DNA of 64,000 nt from Isoetes taiwanensis. Lineage: Eukaryota; Streptophyta; Lycopodiopsida; Isoetales; Isoetaceae. Positions 39,441-54,620 of this stretch are shown here, piece by piece. The notes beneath the pieces were generated by a model. It did no database searches, was not told the origin of the DNA, and saw nothing but the letters and a program-made list of their open reading frames with translations. Each line of letters starts with the position of its first letter. Within the stretch, counting starts at the first letter, position 1. The DNA lies in NCBI GenBank assembly GCA_021234155.1, contig JAJEKV010000077.1, forward strand, positions 4,708,486-4,772,485, written 5' to 3'. Position numbers and translations under genes: made by a program.

Positions 39441-40210
39441 TTATTGCTTCCACATAATCTTGGGCTTAGGCTCACTCCTAATCTCGCAAGCACCATCTTG
39501 ATTTAAGATTCTATCTTAAGACTTAGATAATTCAACTTTTGGTTCAATTTATGTGAACCTCTAGTGTTGTCTAAGCATTTGGAATATATAGTTCCATATG
39601 CTTTCCTCCATTAGTCTCTCACGTCAATTCATTTGCTTATGAACCTCAAGAGGATTACCCCATGATTTGAAAAGGAAAATGGTTGCATAATCGCCATAGG
39701 GTTTCAAATTATTTATCTCCGAATCTTGTTGTACTATATAGTTAAATTGCTTGCATGATGCATGCAAACTCTTGTTGTTAGCAGAGCTTCCATGACTTAA
39801 ACAATAGTTTGAACTTTTTAGCTGGTTATACGTGTTCAACGTTTTTCCTTTCAAATGACAGAGAAAACAATTCTTCTGTGAAATTGAACACATTTACATT
39901 GGTGTAAACTTCAAAATTGTTGGAGATCCTGTTGCAGTCCTCCCTCCCCCTATCCCTCCCCTCCACCCCGACTTCTTTTTGAAGGTATGAGGTCTTTTTA
40001 TATTATATGTAAATAAAGAAAAATGTTTATTGTTAATAGGAGTACTCTCGATATCTTAATTTTTATACTAACACAAACTAGTTTATTTGCTCCACAAGTT
40101 GATATTACAATATGTAGCAAAATAACAGGGGGTTCCAGGGGAATTTGATATGGACTAGGTAGGAACCGCAACAACTGCAAGATTCTACAAGAATCGGCCT
40201 GAACAATCCG
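39441..40210. other. Intergenic, nothing recognised
   Basis: AT-rich. A pyrimidine run CCTCCCTCCCCCTATCCCTCCC is near 39940. No coding or repeat feature is supported. Confidence 0.5.
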
Positions 40211-40621
40211 TCAAACCATGTGTGCCACAGTCCTCCTGCATAGGTTTGCACAAAAACTTTTAAAAACCCAATTGACAAAACCATTGGTACTACTATAGGT
40301 GCAATAAATGGGGCAAATAGTGAAAGGATGCAGAAATTGAAATGTGAGAAAAGTAGAAAGGAGCCTAGCTATTATGAAACCCAAATCCTTAGCCAGAGAG
40401 GTTGGAATTGAAATGGCTAGCAAGTGCATTTGGTTGTAAATGATGGAAAGTAATGAAAGAAAGAATCTGCAAAAGGCATGTTTGAAAACCAAAGAGAAGG
40501 ATCAAAATGAAGCAAAATGGATGCCAGATTTGTTGGTTGTGTTTCCTTGAAGAATGCCCATCCCTTATTCTTTTCTTTTGTAGTTAGAGATATGTCCAGG
40601 TGTGCTTTACGAGGAGTGCAC

Positions 40622-41543
40622 CTAGGACACATCTTCTGCAACCTTTAACACACTCGAAAGTAAAGCATCTACTGCAGAGAAAAAGGGGTTGTGATCACAA
40701 GATAGCTCAATGACTTCCTTGGGAGGATTGTTGGCTAGGTAGAGATCTTGATGTTTAGGAAGCACAAATCTGTCCTCCATTGTCTTAATATAAAACCTTG
40801 GAATGATTCCATACCTATCTTCTGTAGTATTAGAAACATGCTCAGATGGCAACAGACAGACATTAGGTTTCAAGAGCGACTTTGCCAACACAATATCCTG
40901 TACAAATAAGCAAGGGACAAAAAAAAAGTATATGCTTACTTTGCAGACAACACTTCCATGTAACCAATGCAATGTTTGGTGGATTTTGAATACATGTGAT
41001 GGACTAAGATGACAAAGGTACTCTCCAACTTTGTCCATTTGAAAAGAAACAGATGTTGGAGGATTCTTTGGTCCGTTAGAATAGTTTAACTTAGCAATGT
41101 CCTTCATGCGTGTATCAGGAAATATCTGACAAAGACCAATATCATCAAATGAGACCAGAAGTTTGTATGGACTGCTTGCAATGTTGGCCCAAAACGCATA
41201 CCTCTTTCACGATTTCAAAGGCCCGGGTTCCAGAACGAAGCATTGTAGAGCAGATAAAAACAGAGGCAGCAATTTTATGAGGAAAAAGCTCCATGACCTT
41301 AGTCGCTGCTAACCCGCCGATAATGTGACTAATTAATATGACCCAATCAGCAATGAAACCTAGGTTTAGGAAGAAAGAACAGCCACAAACGGAATGATGA
41401 AATGTATGGCCTTGATGAACACTGGAACCATATAGATCTACAGCTATGGCAGTGTGGCCTTGGCGTTGTAGTCGATCAATGAGCTTGTACCAGCACCAGG
41501 CGCCATGGCCGGATCCGTGAACCAACACAAATTTTCTCCCCAT
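40622..41543 (-). CDS. Methylesterase-like alpha/beta hydrolase (three exons)
   Basis: Minus-strand gene, read as exons 41543-41202, 41125-40994 and 40897-40622 (249 residues; the family is about 260). Introns of 76 and 96 bp are phase 0, with GT-AG ends (GAG|GTATGC...GTCAG|ATA; CAT|GTATTC...TACAG|GAT). The N-terminus MGRKFVLVHGSGHGAWCWYK is the oxyanion block of plant methylesterase/hydroxynitrile-lyase-like proteins. PPTSVSF, SPSHDIVLAKSLL and the histidine in CDHNPFFSAVDAL also fit, and the charge-relay Asp lies in MEDRFVLP. The nucleophile elbow, GHSxGG in the family, reads ISHIIGG, so the catalytic serine is replaced. The 35 residues expected before it are shortened and unlike the family. 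It is probably inactive as an esterase, or a recent pseudogene with intact frame. Confidence 0.7.
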
Positions 41544-41544
41544 G

Positions 41545-41590
41545 AACCCTAAAGTGAAACATCTAGGAACCCTAAAGTGAAACATCTCGA
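41545..41590 (-). repeat. Short tandem duplication at the methylesterase start
   Basis: A 21-23-bp unit containing CCCTAAAGTGAAACATCT occurs twice just upstream of the ATG, giving alternative upstream in-frame residues (FTLGF). It may be 5' untranslated. The chosen start is the MGRKF methionine, because the conserved fold begins there. Confidence 0.6.
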
Positions 41591-42019
41591 TGCTTGCATG
41601 TATGGCTTATTAAAAAGAAATAGAGGAATAAAAATAAAAGGGGATAAACCATTGGGGATATGGAATTTAGACAATAAAAATGCAGAGTGCACTATAGATA
41701 TATGATTAGTATGCCTCGCGCAATACGCCATGAAATCATATGAAAACCATGCCAAAAAGCGTATAAAATCACAAAAAAAAACCCCTGTTATAATGCTAGA
41801 TATGCGAAACGAGAGGTGCCCAAAGGCTCCAACATACGATCTGGGCCGTAGGATCGACGAATCCGACGACTGTGGTAGTCCAGGGTGCACCTCGTTTAGA
41901 ATATGTAGCACATATATTGTTTTGATAGCTGATAATTATGATAGTTCTCATGAATCCTCTTACCTAGTAACCAGAGAGTGTATGATGATACAAAGGAAAA
42001 GCCCAAGAGGCCCCTGAAT

Positions 42020-43460
42020 GAATCAAATCATGTAGCAGAATCCTATATGAAAGTTTTTGTAATATTGAATAAAGGGGACAAATATCTCGCCGTACTGTGT
42101 AAGGTTTAGCATCATATTAGTCCGCCAGTAGCAACATAATGAAAGTTCAAGTTTAAATCTTAAACAAGCTCCCATGCAAAACAAGCATAACAGTACTTAA
42201 ATTTGGTTATACAGGTTCTTGACATAGCAGTACAAAGCCAATCAAGCATAAGAATTGGAAAAAACTACCACTCAGGCATAGCAGTACCAGTGTAGGAACC
42301 GAATGCTTATGAAACGTTTTGTTTGCTATTCTAACATACAAACTGTTTTTTTCTTTTTCCTTTTTTTGATCCCGAAATCAATAAAATTGTACTAGCAGAA
42401 ATCATTCTACTAATTAGACAAGAGATTTTCTGATCATCTAGAGCACGAATTGTACCTTTCTGCTAGAAAGAAAGAGTGGGAAGACGGGAATACCCAAGTG
42501 TTTTTTTGGATTAGAAATAGTAGTGCCAGATTTGAGAGAAAGGGATTGTGCTTTCCTCTCGGTCAGAGGCAACAATGCCAAGAAACCCCGAAACCATTGC
42601 AGTCCATAATGAAAGATATTTTAGATGTACTTATTTATAAGTAATGCATGTGAATGTTTGTGAATATTCTGGAGTAATCTGCTAACTAGCAGCCACATAC
42701 TGTTATTTGCCTAATTAGCTCTATTATGCTGTATTTGCTTAATAGTACCTTGTATTAATTTATGTGCTACTTAGTTATGTCACTAATAGCAGATTATATC
42801 TATTTCTCTTAACTAATAAAGTAAGGTGTTTGTTAAGTTGCTAGTTGTTGTAGATTTTTAGTACTCATGCATGTGATATTGTTTATAGTGCTGGAACGTT
42901 TTCATATTCTTGTTTAGTTACACCCTGACAATTATAGCTTATACTAAATCTGCTAATTTGTCGTGTTACATTTGTTGTGCCAACTAGTAGTTTTATGGAG
43001 TGATCTGCTAGCATTAAGCTATATTAGTCAACATGTATAAGTTCTTCCTAAAATTCCAGCTAGCACTATATAATGTCATCCCAATACAAATTAGTACTAC
43101 ATTTACTAGTTACCACTGAAAGAAACCAATTAGCGATAAAATAGTTCGATGTATAAGCATTACAAGTGAAAATAATTGTAACTCCTGTTTTATAGTGGTG
43201 TCACTCAACAGTTGCATGTGTGAGGCTCATTCCCAAACTAAAGGAGGAGGAATAAGTTCTTTCTCCAATAGAATGAGATAAGATTTTTGACACATCTGTC
43301 TTATTAAGAAAGGGCATGACTCAAGGAAATGTGAGAAAAGCTGATAAAGACGATGAGGACATTCAAAATATCTTTGGAGCACTAAGTATTGATGTGTGAC
43401 TAAATATATAGATCAGTTCTTAGATATATATTGAGGGTGCTATCAAAGAATTGATGTTTT
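42020..43460. other. AT-rich intergenic stretch, nothing recognised
   Basis: About 1.4 kb with only chance open frames. No repeat partner or RNA gene was seen. Confidence 0.55.
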
Positions 43461-43463
43461 TAT

Positions 43464-44540
43464 AGGAAGGAAGGAAGGAAGGTACTTTTATCGTCCACGG
43501 AGACCAATCGGTCTATGGGACCCAATACAAAAACGCAGCAAGCGGATTACTGCCCGGGTTAAAAAACCCCCGCCCCGAAGGGTTTTCGAGGGAAAAACCG
43601 TGGCAGCAATCAGCCTGCTGACAAACTGTCCTAACATATAAAATGCAGAAACACCCAAATATATACAGTCATGCACCACACCCGTAGTGCCTAATTAGCG
43701 GGCAGCCAGGCGGGGGCAAAGGTGACCTCGCAGGTCCAGTACCTCCTGAATGTACGACCCCGTGGCACGTCTCGGCGGTGTGTTCATCAAGAAATGCAAG
43801 GGCAAGTCCGTCCGCACTAAGGGATCGCACTCGGGCCCGGACCGGACCGACCAACCGGGCAACTCGAAAGTGTGAGACTCATCCTCAATGGCACCCGCTT
43901 GACAAAGACCGACATAGCCTGTGCCCCGGCGGGCTCCCCAATCCACCCCGCCCGCCTCGATGCGAAGATGGTGGGCACTCGTCAGGCTAATGGAGGCAAT
44001 GAGTCCGCTTTTCGTGGGCACCGGGAACGCAGTAGAGCTGTGGGGCCCCGGGCTAACACCGGGTTGATGTGCTCCTTTGTAATGGGCCATTTTGACTGTT
44101 CTAGAGCGCCGAGGTCCCGTGAGCTTGCCAAGGAAACAAGCGCCTAGGTACTCCCGCAGTCGCCCACGATCGGCCAGGCCCACCAGATGCATGCGTGCTC
44201 TCGCATGTTCCATCTAGCTTAACCATCGATCTCTCTTACCCCTCCAACAGGCCCTAAGCCGCCAAGGACCCATGGCCACAAGTAAGCCAAAAGCGGAGCC
44301 GAAAGCATCACCCATAGTAACCACTTTCGAAAATAGACGATGTGTCTATCAAGGGCTGCCTCACAAGCGGCAAGAATCGATTTCTCCGCAAAGAGAATCT
44401 GATAGGGGACTGAAGGTTTCACCCCAAGTGCCCGTGCCAAAAATACCTTCTGCACCTGCTCCAAGTCATTCCAGGAGAGATTGGCAAGATCTATACGGAA
44501 GCTTTTTCGCTGCATATTCAAGGTGTCAAAATTAACTGGA
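43464..44540 (-). mobile_element. LINE remnant B with (TTCC)n tail
   Basis: Minus-strand 3' part of a LINE of the same family as remnant A. The post-RT segment NLSWNDLEQVQKVFLARALG, VPYQILFAEKSILAACEAAL (44521-44219) matches the thumb/linker of RT. GLCQAGAIEDESH (near 43890) is the Cys/His cluster, with one cysteine changed. The 3' untranslated region (43484-43625) matches remnant A, and the tail is (GGAA)n at 43464-43482 on the plus strand. It is GC-rich compared with its surroundings, and the frame is broken near 44215. Confidence 0.7.
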
Positions 44541-46790
44541 AATCTTTTGTGATGAAGAGTGAGAAAGCATAGTGTGGATCAAAGGTGGTTGCAGTGGATG
44601 AATTGTTAGAGGTGAGTGCACCAGCTTTGGAAGTTGACTTAAGTCAAAACTGTCTCATGGATAAGATAAGCAGTTTGTAGTCTAAGTTAAATGAGATAAA
44701 TCCAGGATTGCAAACCTTTAACGTGAAGCTGAAAGAGAAGAAGAAACTGTGGAAAGGAATGTTATATGAGGTGGAATGTGCAAAAGGACTGATTGAAGAT
44801 GCTAACGGACGAATGGAGACTGTAGCATCAGTCATGGAAAAGAAGCCAATGGAGATGGCTATTTCTTTTATGAAATCAAACATGACATTGAAGGATAAGG
44901 AGCTCTTGAACTGATGTGGTATATAAGGCAATGCAAAAATGCTACCAATAGGTATTGAAGTTGATTTACTACGTATTCCACAGAAAGAAAGGTGAAAAAT
45001 AAAAAAATGAAAGGGAATTTGAAACAAAGAATTTTGACCCATAGACACCTCAATTGGTCATGAATTGCTCTCTATATGTTAAATCACACCCTCTCTTTTG
45101 TCATGAATTCCTCTATATCAGTTGAACCATTCTGATACAAATTTGTGATCGATCTTGGTTTTCTATGGCAATTCTTGAGTAGCATCCCGCCCGCACTATA
45201 CTCAATCCTGGTTTCTTGGATCTTGGAAATTTAAAGTTGGCAAGTGGTTGAAAAATTCGCAATTCCCCATCCCTACGTGGATTAGCACTACTTTAGGGAG
45301 ACAAGGGGACAACCACTTTAGTATCCTGGAACTGACCTCAGATCTATAAAAGCTTCACGCTTCTATAGCAGTCCAGAATTCGCCCTAAATATTTGACTTT
45401 TAGCCGTAGCCTAAATTTTTAAAGGGGAATAGATGCGCAGATAGATGGCAGGATATGTTGGCGCAGACAGAAGATCAAATATGGCATTGGTCGGATATGG
45501 CCTAGATAGATGAACCAATACTTCTGGACGCGGTCGCTTCTATCCTAATAGCAACTAGGAACCTTAAGCTCAAGGCCCTCAAGCCTTGCATGTAAAATAA
45601 AAAGTATACATCAATTTGTTACAAACACAGAAGTCGAGAAGCTTGAAATATGCATGCTGTAACCATTGGAAAATGTATGAAAATCTATGTGAGCATATGT
45701 GCACTCTAGAAATATGACTGCTATTTTTAGATGGACGCAACCCTTATAGTTAAGAAAAGCATTATGTTGAGGTGGGGTGGGACATCTTCATAATCCACAA
45801 TGGATCAGAAACACTAGCATCAAACTAGTGAGCAAGATCAGGTTGCCTCAGTATCTGATACCAGGATATTAAACTTGTGCATTATAGAGGTTGTAGAGAC
45901 AAAGGAAGACGATCATTCAGATATGGATAAGGCTCCACATTTTTTTTAAAGACGTCATGCATGTGCAGGTCCGTGGTGGGAGTGGCAAGGACTAATGGTT
46001 TGAGGATGCTCCCTGCCGACTCTATTTCCTTCAGCATGGAGGCCACCTTAAAGCGCTAGATTCTCAATGCAGGAGGACATCCCCCCTCTTTATTTGTGTA
46101 ACCATAGGAAGGAGCTGTAAAAGGTGAAGGAAGCATGCATGCAAAAAAAATGGGCAATCTACAGGGGTGACACACCAATTATTCTAGATCACTGTCCTTC
46201 TAACTCTTAGATTGTCTATGTCTAGATGATCCAGCTTTATGAATTTTGTTTGATTTTCGTGTTTTGTATTTTGTGTGTCCTTTATTTAATGAAGATTTGA
46301 TATATTGACCCCTCTAAGATGAATATACAACATAAAATTCAATAATAGATCATGTAGACATCATCATTTGCCACTGCAAATAACGCCCGACATCATCGGG
46401 ACATTGCAAATAACACCTGACATTATTGAGCACTGATTTACTAGTATTGTATAAATACCATGAACGTACCACATTATACCATATAAATATAGGGTATGTT
46501 ACACATTAGGCAGTTGAGATCGAGCAACCTCCACTCAAACATGCAAATGGGCGAAGTGGAGAGTGCAAATCTTGCCATGTCCATAAATTTATTTTACTCT
46601 TCAGATGGAATAGAGCTACTTGAAGTACAATAATAATTCTTTTTGATGTATTCTTAATAATTGATAATTTACCAATACAAACCTATTAGTGCATCTTTGA
46701 GGGCAAGCTAAAAGCATGGCATTTTATTCACATAAATAGTTATTAAGTTTCAAATCTCATTTATTTCTTCGTTTAGTGACAAATATCAAT
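44541..46790. other. Intergenic, nothing firm
   Basis: Holds one small open frame at 44708-44914 (68 codons, lysine-rich, VKLKEKKKLWKGMLYEVECA) of unknown meaning. Otherwise AT-rich sequence without features. Confidence 0.45.
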
Positions 46791-46839
46791 TATGAATATG
46801 CTATCATGCCCTGAGATTCTTTATTCAAAACAATTGAAG

Positions 46840-47310
46840 ACTTCATACATTCCCCTTTGTAATTCCATTTTCCTTCCTCGTTGGAGTTGGTACAAACACC
46901 CGATTAATCCCTTGGTCCTTGCCAGGGGTCCACAACAGTATCTGTTAACACATTTGCCAATGGAAAAGCGGAGCGATTGCTTCCATTTGCACAGAAGCAC
47001 ATTGCCTCAGAATTGAGACAGACAGATGGGGTGAAGAAGAGTGAGAAAACAGGGTTTATCAATGCTGCAAATTAGGCACTATTGAAGATGAGTTCCACTT
47101 CAGAATTGCCTAACATTCGCATCTATCCAGGCACGACATGCTGGATTGGTTACACCTAACCAACCATTACATCTGATGATGAACACGCCTTTCAGTAGGG
47201 GCACTGCCATCTTATATTCAGGGGGTACTAGACATGTAGGCCCAGCCTATGTTTATATGTGGATCTCTATGAACGATACAAGATAATTCTATTCAATTTC
47301 TCTTTTTGGT
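46840..47310 (+). mobile_element. LINE remnant C
   Basis: YQCCKLGTIEDEFHFRIA (about 47055) is the Cys/His cluster also seen in remnants A and B (shared 'GxIEDExH'). HLHRSTLPQN upstream parallels 'HRLRIERDRW' in A. It ends in an ATTCTATTCAATT tail near 47290-47305. The frame is interrupted by stops. Confidence 0.55.
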
Positions 47311-47852
47311 TGCCGAAAACCTGAAATAACTAAAATGAGTATCACTCCAACAAATATCTATAATCTACAAAAAAAGAGTTGTTTAGATCTATGAATTATG
47401 TGCATGAGAAGCTATTGAACTAGACTATGTTGTTATTTGAATCCAATGTCAGATGCACCATTTTAATGGTTGGGGCATCTGACACTAGAATGCGCTCAAT
47501 TCAAGTACTTCATGTGCCAGTCGAGGCGCGCCAAAGAAAAATGGTTGGAAAATAATTGGATTAAATGAACATTCAATATATTGGGTTCTGAATCAAAATT
47601 TTTACTGGTTGGAGAGTTGCGGCATCTCAAGGCCACTGTTGTGGACTTACTTCTTAAGCATATGATGGTCTTGGTTTGAGATTTTGGTTGATTTACTCAA
47701 TTGAGTAGCAATGATTGTTGACAAGACATCCTATAGGAACATTGAAGTGGCAATCATGAAATTCATATGGCAAAGTTGCATGGACAGATCTAATCAAGCC
47801 TAGAAAAGAGAGAGGACTTGGCTGTAAAGACTTATTTATTTAGGCCCAAGCC

Positions 47853-48854
47853 TTGGTGGCTAAGATGATTTGGAGAGCTATCTATTCTACAAATCCCTCT
47901 CATGTTTTAAAACTGGTTCAATACTGGATCAGGGAATCCCATCCAGTTGGGAGTTCCTCCATCAAACACCAGCTATTAGATTCTGCCTTTTTCCAATTCT
48001 CTCCTAAAGCAGGCACATCTGTGATTATGAGAAGAATGATAGCTGCCTGGAATGAGGCAGCTCTTTGTTTTAGAGCATCCATCATAGACTCCAGATGTCA
48101 ACAAATTAACTTGTTTTGGCATCCTTGTTTTGTATCCGAGGATATTGGGTGTATGGCTTTCAAACACCCCCAAAAGTATATGCAGTGGCATAGGGCAGGT
48201 ATCAGATATGTTGCAGACCTCAGGGTGGACAACAGATGGCTGTCTTGGGAAGAGATTAAGGACAAAACTAAAGGCTCCAGTGTAGATAAGGAAAATTTTC
48301 AGACCTTCATGAATAATCTTCAGCAGTATCAAGATCTGGCCACAAACTCTAACTCTTGGACCTTGAATAATAAAGCAGGATATCAAGTTAAAGGCATCTA
48401 CAAAGGACTTTTAAGTCCAAAGCCTTCACGGGCTACCCATTTATGGAACTGCAGTGAAGGACAGTTAGCCAACAATTGTGCTAAAGGATGGAAATCTTAT
48501 ATGGCTAGTAAAATTCAGACTTTTAGATGGCTGATCTTACACCAAAGCCTTCACACTAATTCTGTCAGGAATAAATATGATGTTAATATTCCAATGGAAT
48601 GCCCTCTTGGATGTGGAGAAAAGGAAACATCTAACCATGTTTTTGAGTGCCCTTGGCTTCAGGATTTTTGGACTTGGACTTCACAATTATATAGAGGCTC
48701 CTTGGATGACTTGAGACAATTTCTAGAAGCTGACTCGAAAATTGTGGTCACTATTAGAGCCCTATATTGCTGGTGCATATGGAAACACAGGAATAGGGTA
48801 GCCATAGAGAGGAAACAACCTAATCTTATATGGCTCAAAGTATGCCTGCTGTAG
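47853..48854 (+). pseudogene. L1-like ORF2 C-terminus with zf-RVT domain
   Basis: 333 codons of the region after the RT: MRRMIAAWNEAALCFRASII, then NRWLSWEEIKDKTKGSSVDK. The zf-RVT block ECPLGCGEKETSNHVFECPW has the Cys/His pattern CxxxC...H...C. CWCIWKHRNRVAIERK follows, a hallmark of plant LINE C-termini. The start is not a true initiation site; upstream sequence continues the same protein with stops near 47810. It closely parallels the LINE at 56784-63126. Confidence 0.85.
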
Positions 48855-48972
48855 ACAATCAAAGATTCGGCCATGGCACATAAGATGGCCAAAGGGAAAA
48901 GCTATAATAAGGAGTGGGATAGAATTGGGAAGTTCATTGAGAGTTTTAATTTCTTCTTCTTATTACTAACTG

Positions 48973-49341
48973 ATGCAAATGGTTTGCTTCACAGAACAAA
49001 TGAAGAGGCTGACTGATGCTGGAGCCCCGTCTAGATGGGGACAAGATATGATGACCAGATGTGAGGTAGCAGACACTACGATCAACCTAAAACAGGAGGT
49101 AGTTCATGCTATGGCAATACAGAGAATGCTAAAGAGGAAAGAAGTCTGGATGTTCAACAACTTGAAGCTTTATTTCACACGGCTGTTTCATAAATGGCAG
49201 CAGAGAAGGGAGGCTCACATACTCCTTTTCCTTGACTTTACCTCCTTCTCCATTAAGCAGTTGGATCTGATGCTATGCATTTTCGGGAACACTGCAATTG
49301 CTGATTCAACTATGCAGGATCTGATTGAGACAGATGATTGA
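48973..49341 (+). pseudogene. C-terminal extension of the L1-like ORF2
   Basis: 122 codons after the zf-RVT region, reached by frame changes. It contains VVHAMAIQRMLKRKEVWMFN and QLDLMLCIFGNTAIADSTMQ. No family is recognised. The LINE at 56784 also has about 150 codons in this position, so the extension may be a genuine part of these elements. Confidence 0.5.
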
Positions 49342-49580
49342 AGAGGCAGGAATTATCTGAACTGAGTTGGTCTTTTTGTGTACATCTTTTTAACATTTTG
49401 TCCTAAGCATTGTTTTGCTTAATTTTGTTTTAAGTAGTGCTGCCAATGAATCATTGTAAGCAGCAAAGGGGGTATGTCTTCTACTGGACATGCCTCCAAG
49501 TGATATACTCACTACTTTACTTTATGTATATTTTTTAAATGAAATATAAAAAACCCACCGTGCCTTCGAAAAAAAAAAAG

Positions 49581-50620
49581 TTTTCACAACATCAAGGAAG
49601 ACTTTCCTGAGAATGTGCAATGCTTTGTGATTGAAGATCGTGTTTGAGCATCTCATAGACCTTGGTCTCCACAACATCTCATAGGCATCTTGGGAGAATC
49701 ATTTTTTTTTTTTTTTTTTTGTTTGAAGAATGAAAGTGCCACTTTTTAATTTTTTGTAATAGAAGTCATGCAACATCACAGAAGGAGATTATTACAGAAG
49801 CTCACACCTCAACTTCTTTATCTCCCCCCTGGCATGCTTATTCAAGCTCCTAATGAGACAGATAGGAATTTACATAGCAAAATAATCCTATAACATGTAA
49901 AGCACACGACGAATTAGGAAAATAAACAAGTACGTGATCGTTGTCTTGGAAACTTGCCCCCGAAGTAACATGTATGCAATTCTTAATGACATCAAAAGGC
50001 ATGCTAAAAGCCCATAAGAACCTTGCTTCTAAATCTCCACTATGCTTATAGAAGATCAAATGGCTTACCTGAAGCATTAGAATAGAATACCACGTTAGTG
50101 GTTTATCTGAGAACCAGGGAGTTCGCCTTGAAGCAGCCCAAGAACCAAGAAATTGACAGCCTCTGATGAAGAATAGGTTTTATATCCAAGAGAGCAAACC
50201 CTGGCTAGCACCAGAACAAATGGATTTGATTATGAATGGTACAACAGTGCCGCATTAGAAGAGAAGGATGGGCGATCCAGATAAAAAAAGGCACGTTCAA
50301 GATCGCATCATTTCTCTTTTATTTAAGTGATAACACAATGATTTCATTGAAACTTGATGGTACAATGCTAGAGCTACAATATAGACCATAACACGACCAC
50401 ATACAGCGTGTTTACGCTATTGCAATGTGAAACGCAATGCTTGAGTCTACTTGGGTGGCATATAAAAGTACTCTAAAATAATTCCAAAAACTAGTAGCCT
50501 AATGTTATGTATAGTAAGAAACATTAGGGTTGACAATGAATATCGCGTGTTCAACTATAACACAAACAAAATATAACAAGACATCATCTGAACCGTTACT
50601 TTTGCCATAGTGCTCGAATC
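49581..50620. other. Intergenic, with a poly(T) run at 49702
   Basis: A run of about 20 T (49702-49721) begins a segment (GAATGAAAGTGCCAC...) that resembles the 3' end of a LINE lying on the minus strand. No coding remnant was seen behind it. The rest is AT-rich and featureless. Confidence 0.45.
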
Positions 50621-50706
50621 TAGACCGTTGAGGCGGGGCCTTGACATTCTGAGGTGGGAAACCATGGAGGCTTTCCTTCACGGAAAGGCAATCAGGTTAA
50701 GCTTGC

Positions 50707-50715
50707 CCTATATAC
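50707..50715 (+). promoter_or_regulatory. Candidate TATA box of the helicase gene
   Basis: CCCTATATACG, followed 25-40 bp later by pyrimidine-rich CTTTCTGTGCCCTGCC (a possible start site), 475 bp upstream of the ATG. The leader 50740-51188 has no long open frame and could contain an intron. Position inferred only. Confidence 0.35.
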
Positions 50716-51188
50716 GCCTTCTTTCTGTGCCCTGCCTTTTTCTTTCGTCTTCATCGTTGTTTTAGGATTTGTAGCAGAAAAGTGGAGCGGCCGCTTCCGT
50801 GGAAGCCGATTCATATCGTCGTAGCGACTTTTCTTACTCTGGATGAAAATTTTCAGTACCTTTAGTGAATGGTTGTTCGTAACATGGGCGAAGATTTAAA
50901 ACGCAAAACTGTAAGGGGTTTTCTTCAGGTGCATAGCTATACTCTTAAGTAAGCTTCTTATCATATTGCAAAGCAGAATAAGAACTTGGGTTTCGACAGA
51001 CAAAGCTGTTAGTAGTTTTCTTCATGCGTAAAGAGTTTGCAAGTTAGCAGTTGAACTAGGAAGGCGTTGTTGCAGAGGGTATACGCTTAATATTATATTG
51101 TGAAGAAGCATAGGTTTTGACATTTATAATCGGCTGTGGAAGTGTACTGTGTTCGTTATAAGAATCACAAGGGGTTTAAATTAGAAGC

Positions 51189-53757
<2,569 letters not shown>

Positions 53758-54620
53758 CTTTCGCATTGGACAGGCTTAGGGTAGTAATAGAGTAGTGGTA
53801 GGTAGTAATGCGTGGGTGTATTGTTGAAGCCCTCTGCTTGTTGGTCACGGGCCACTTTTTAGGGTCTATTCTTTTCGCATACTACACCTGGTTCTTGGGA
53901 GAGAGAATCCTTGGGATTGAACCATGGTCATTGGAGAATGCTCATCTAGCTGAGGAGATTTTTCTCGGCTCTTTCAGCCGGGTGTACAATAGCAGTTATA
54001 CTTAGCAGCACCTTTTGCATGGCGGGAATGGCCCTGTGGGATGCAGTTTACATGTGATACACTTACGATTGTGATGTAATTTGTTATAACAGGAAATAGT
54101 TGATCTTTTTGTCAAAACACATTGGCGGCATGTGAAACACATGACAGGCCTTCTATTTTGGTCAGATGTATGAATAATGAAAATGCCGGCTATTTTCTTA
54201 GACCCTTTAAAATCAAGGGATGAAGTTTATCATGAAATGTGCTATGATCTGATCGGTTGGGTTTTCTGGCTGCACATCGATGTTTATAAGGGCAACCGAA
54301 TGTGCTAGCCATTAACACGATGTTTCAAAAATTTATTTGCTTATAGCTGCAGATAAAAGTATTTGTGGAATAGTTTGCGCTGTCCTTTGGAACAAAACAA
54401 CCAGAGATAACGAGGATACTGTGGCTAATTTTATGTGTTGAGCCATCTTGCTGTGCTTCTGCTTTAATACGCATACAAGAGCCTGTCACTTCTGGCACAA
54501 TTGTTTTGTTTCACTAAATGCAAATTCGATTTAGTTGTAGGGAAAGAAGGCCAAGGTTCTATTTCGCATATAAATCCATCAATAGCCTTTGATGAAATTG
54601 CCCTTTTTTTTTTCCTTTTA

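Larger units (their letters stand above)
47740..49580 (+). mobile_element. 5'-truncated L1-like LINE
   Basis: Plus-strand element cut within the reverse transcriptase's C-terminal side. The residual coding sequence begins NIEVAIMKFIWQSCMDRSN and runs into the zf-RVT-bearing ORF. It ends in a 3' untranslated region with AATGAAATATAAAAAACCC and a poly(A) run at 49570-49580. Truncation at the 5' end plus a poly(A) tail is the normal outcome of target-primed reverse transcription. No flanking duplication was found. Confidence 0.8.

Noticed and set aside
43695-44213. GC-rich 172-codon minus-strand frame as an independent gene
   Set aside because: It carries the LINE Cys/His cluster remnant and continues remnant B; the rest is low-complexity GC-rich sequence.
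44708-44914. Lysine-rich 68-codon frame as a gene
   Set aside because: Too short, no start context or family; only noted as an open frame.
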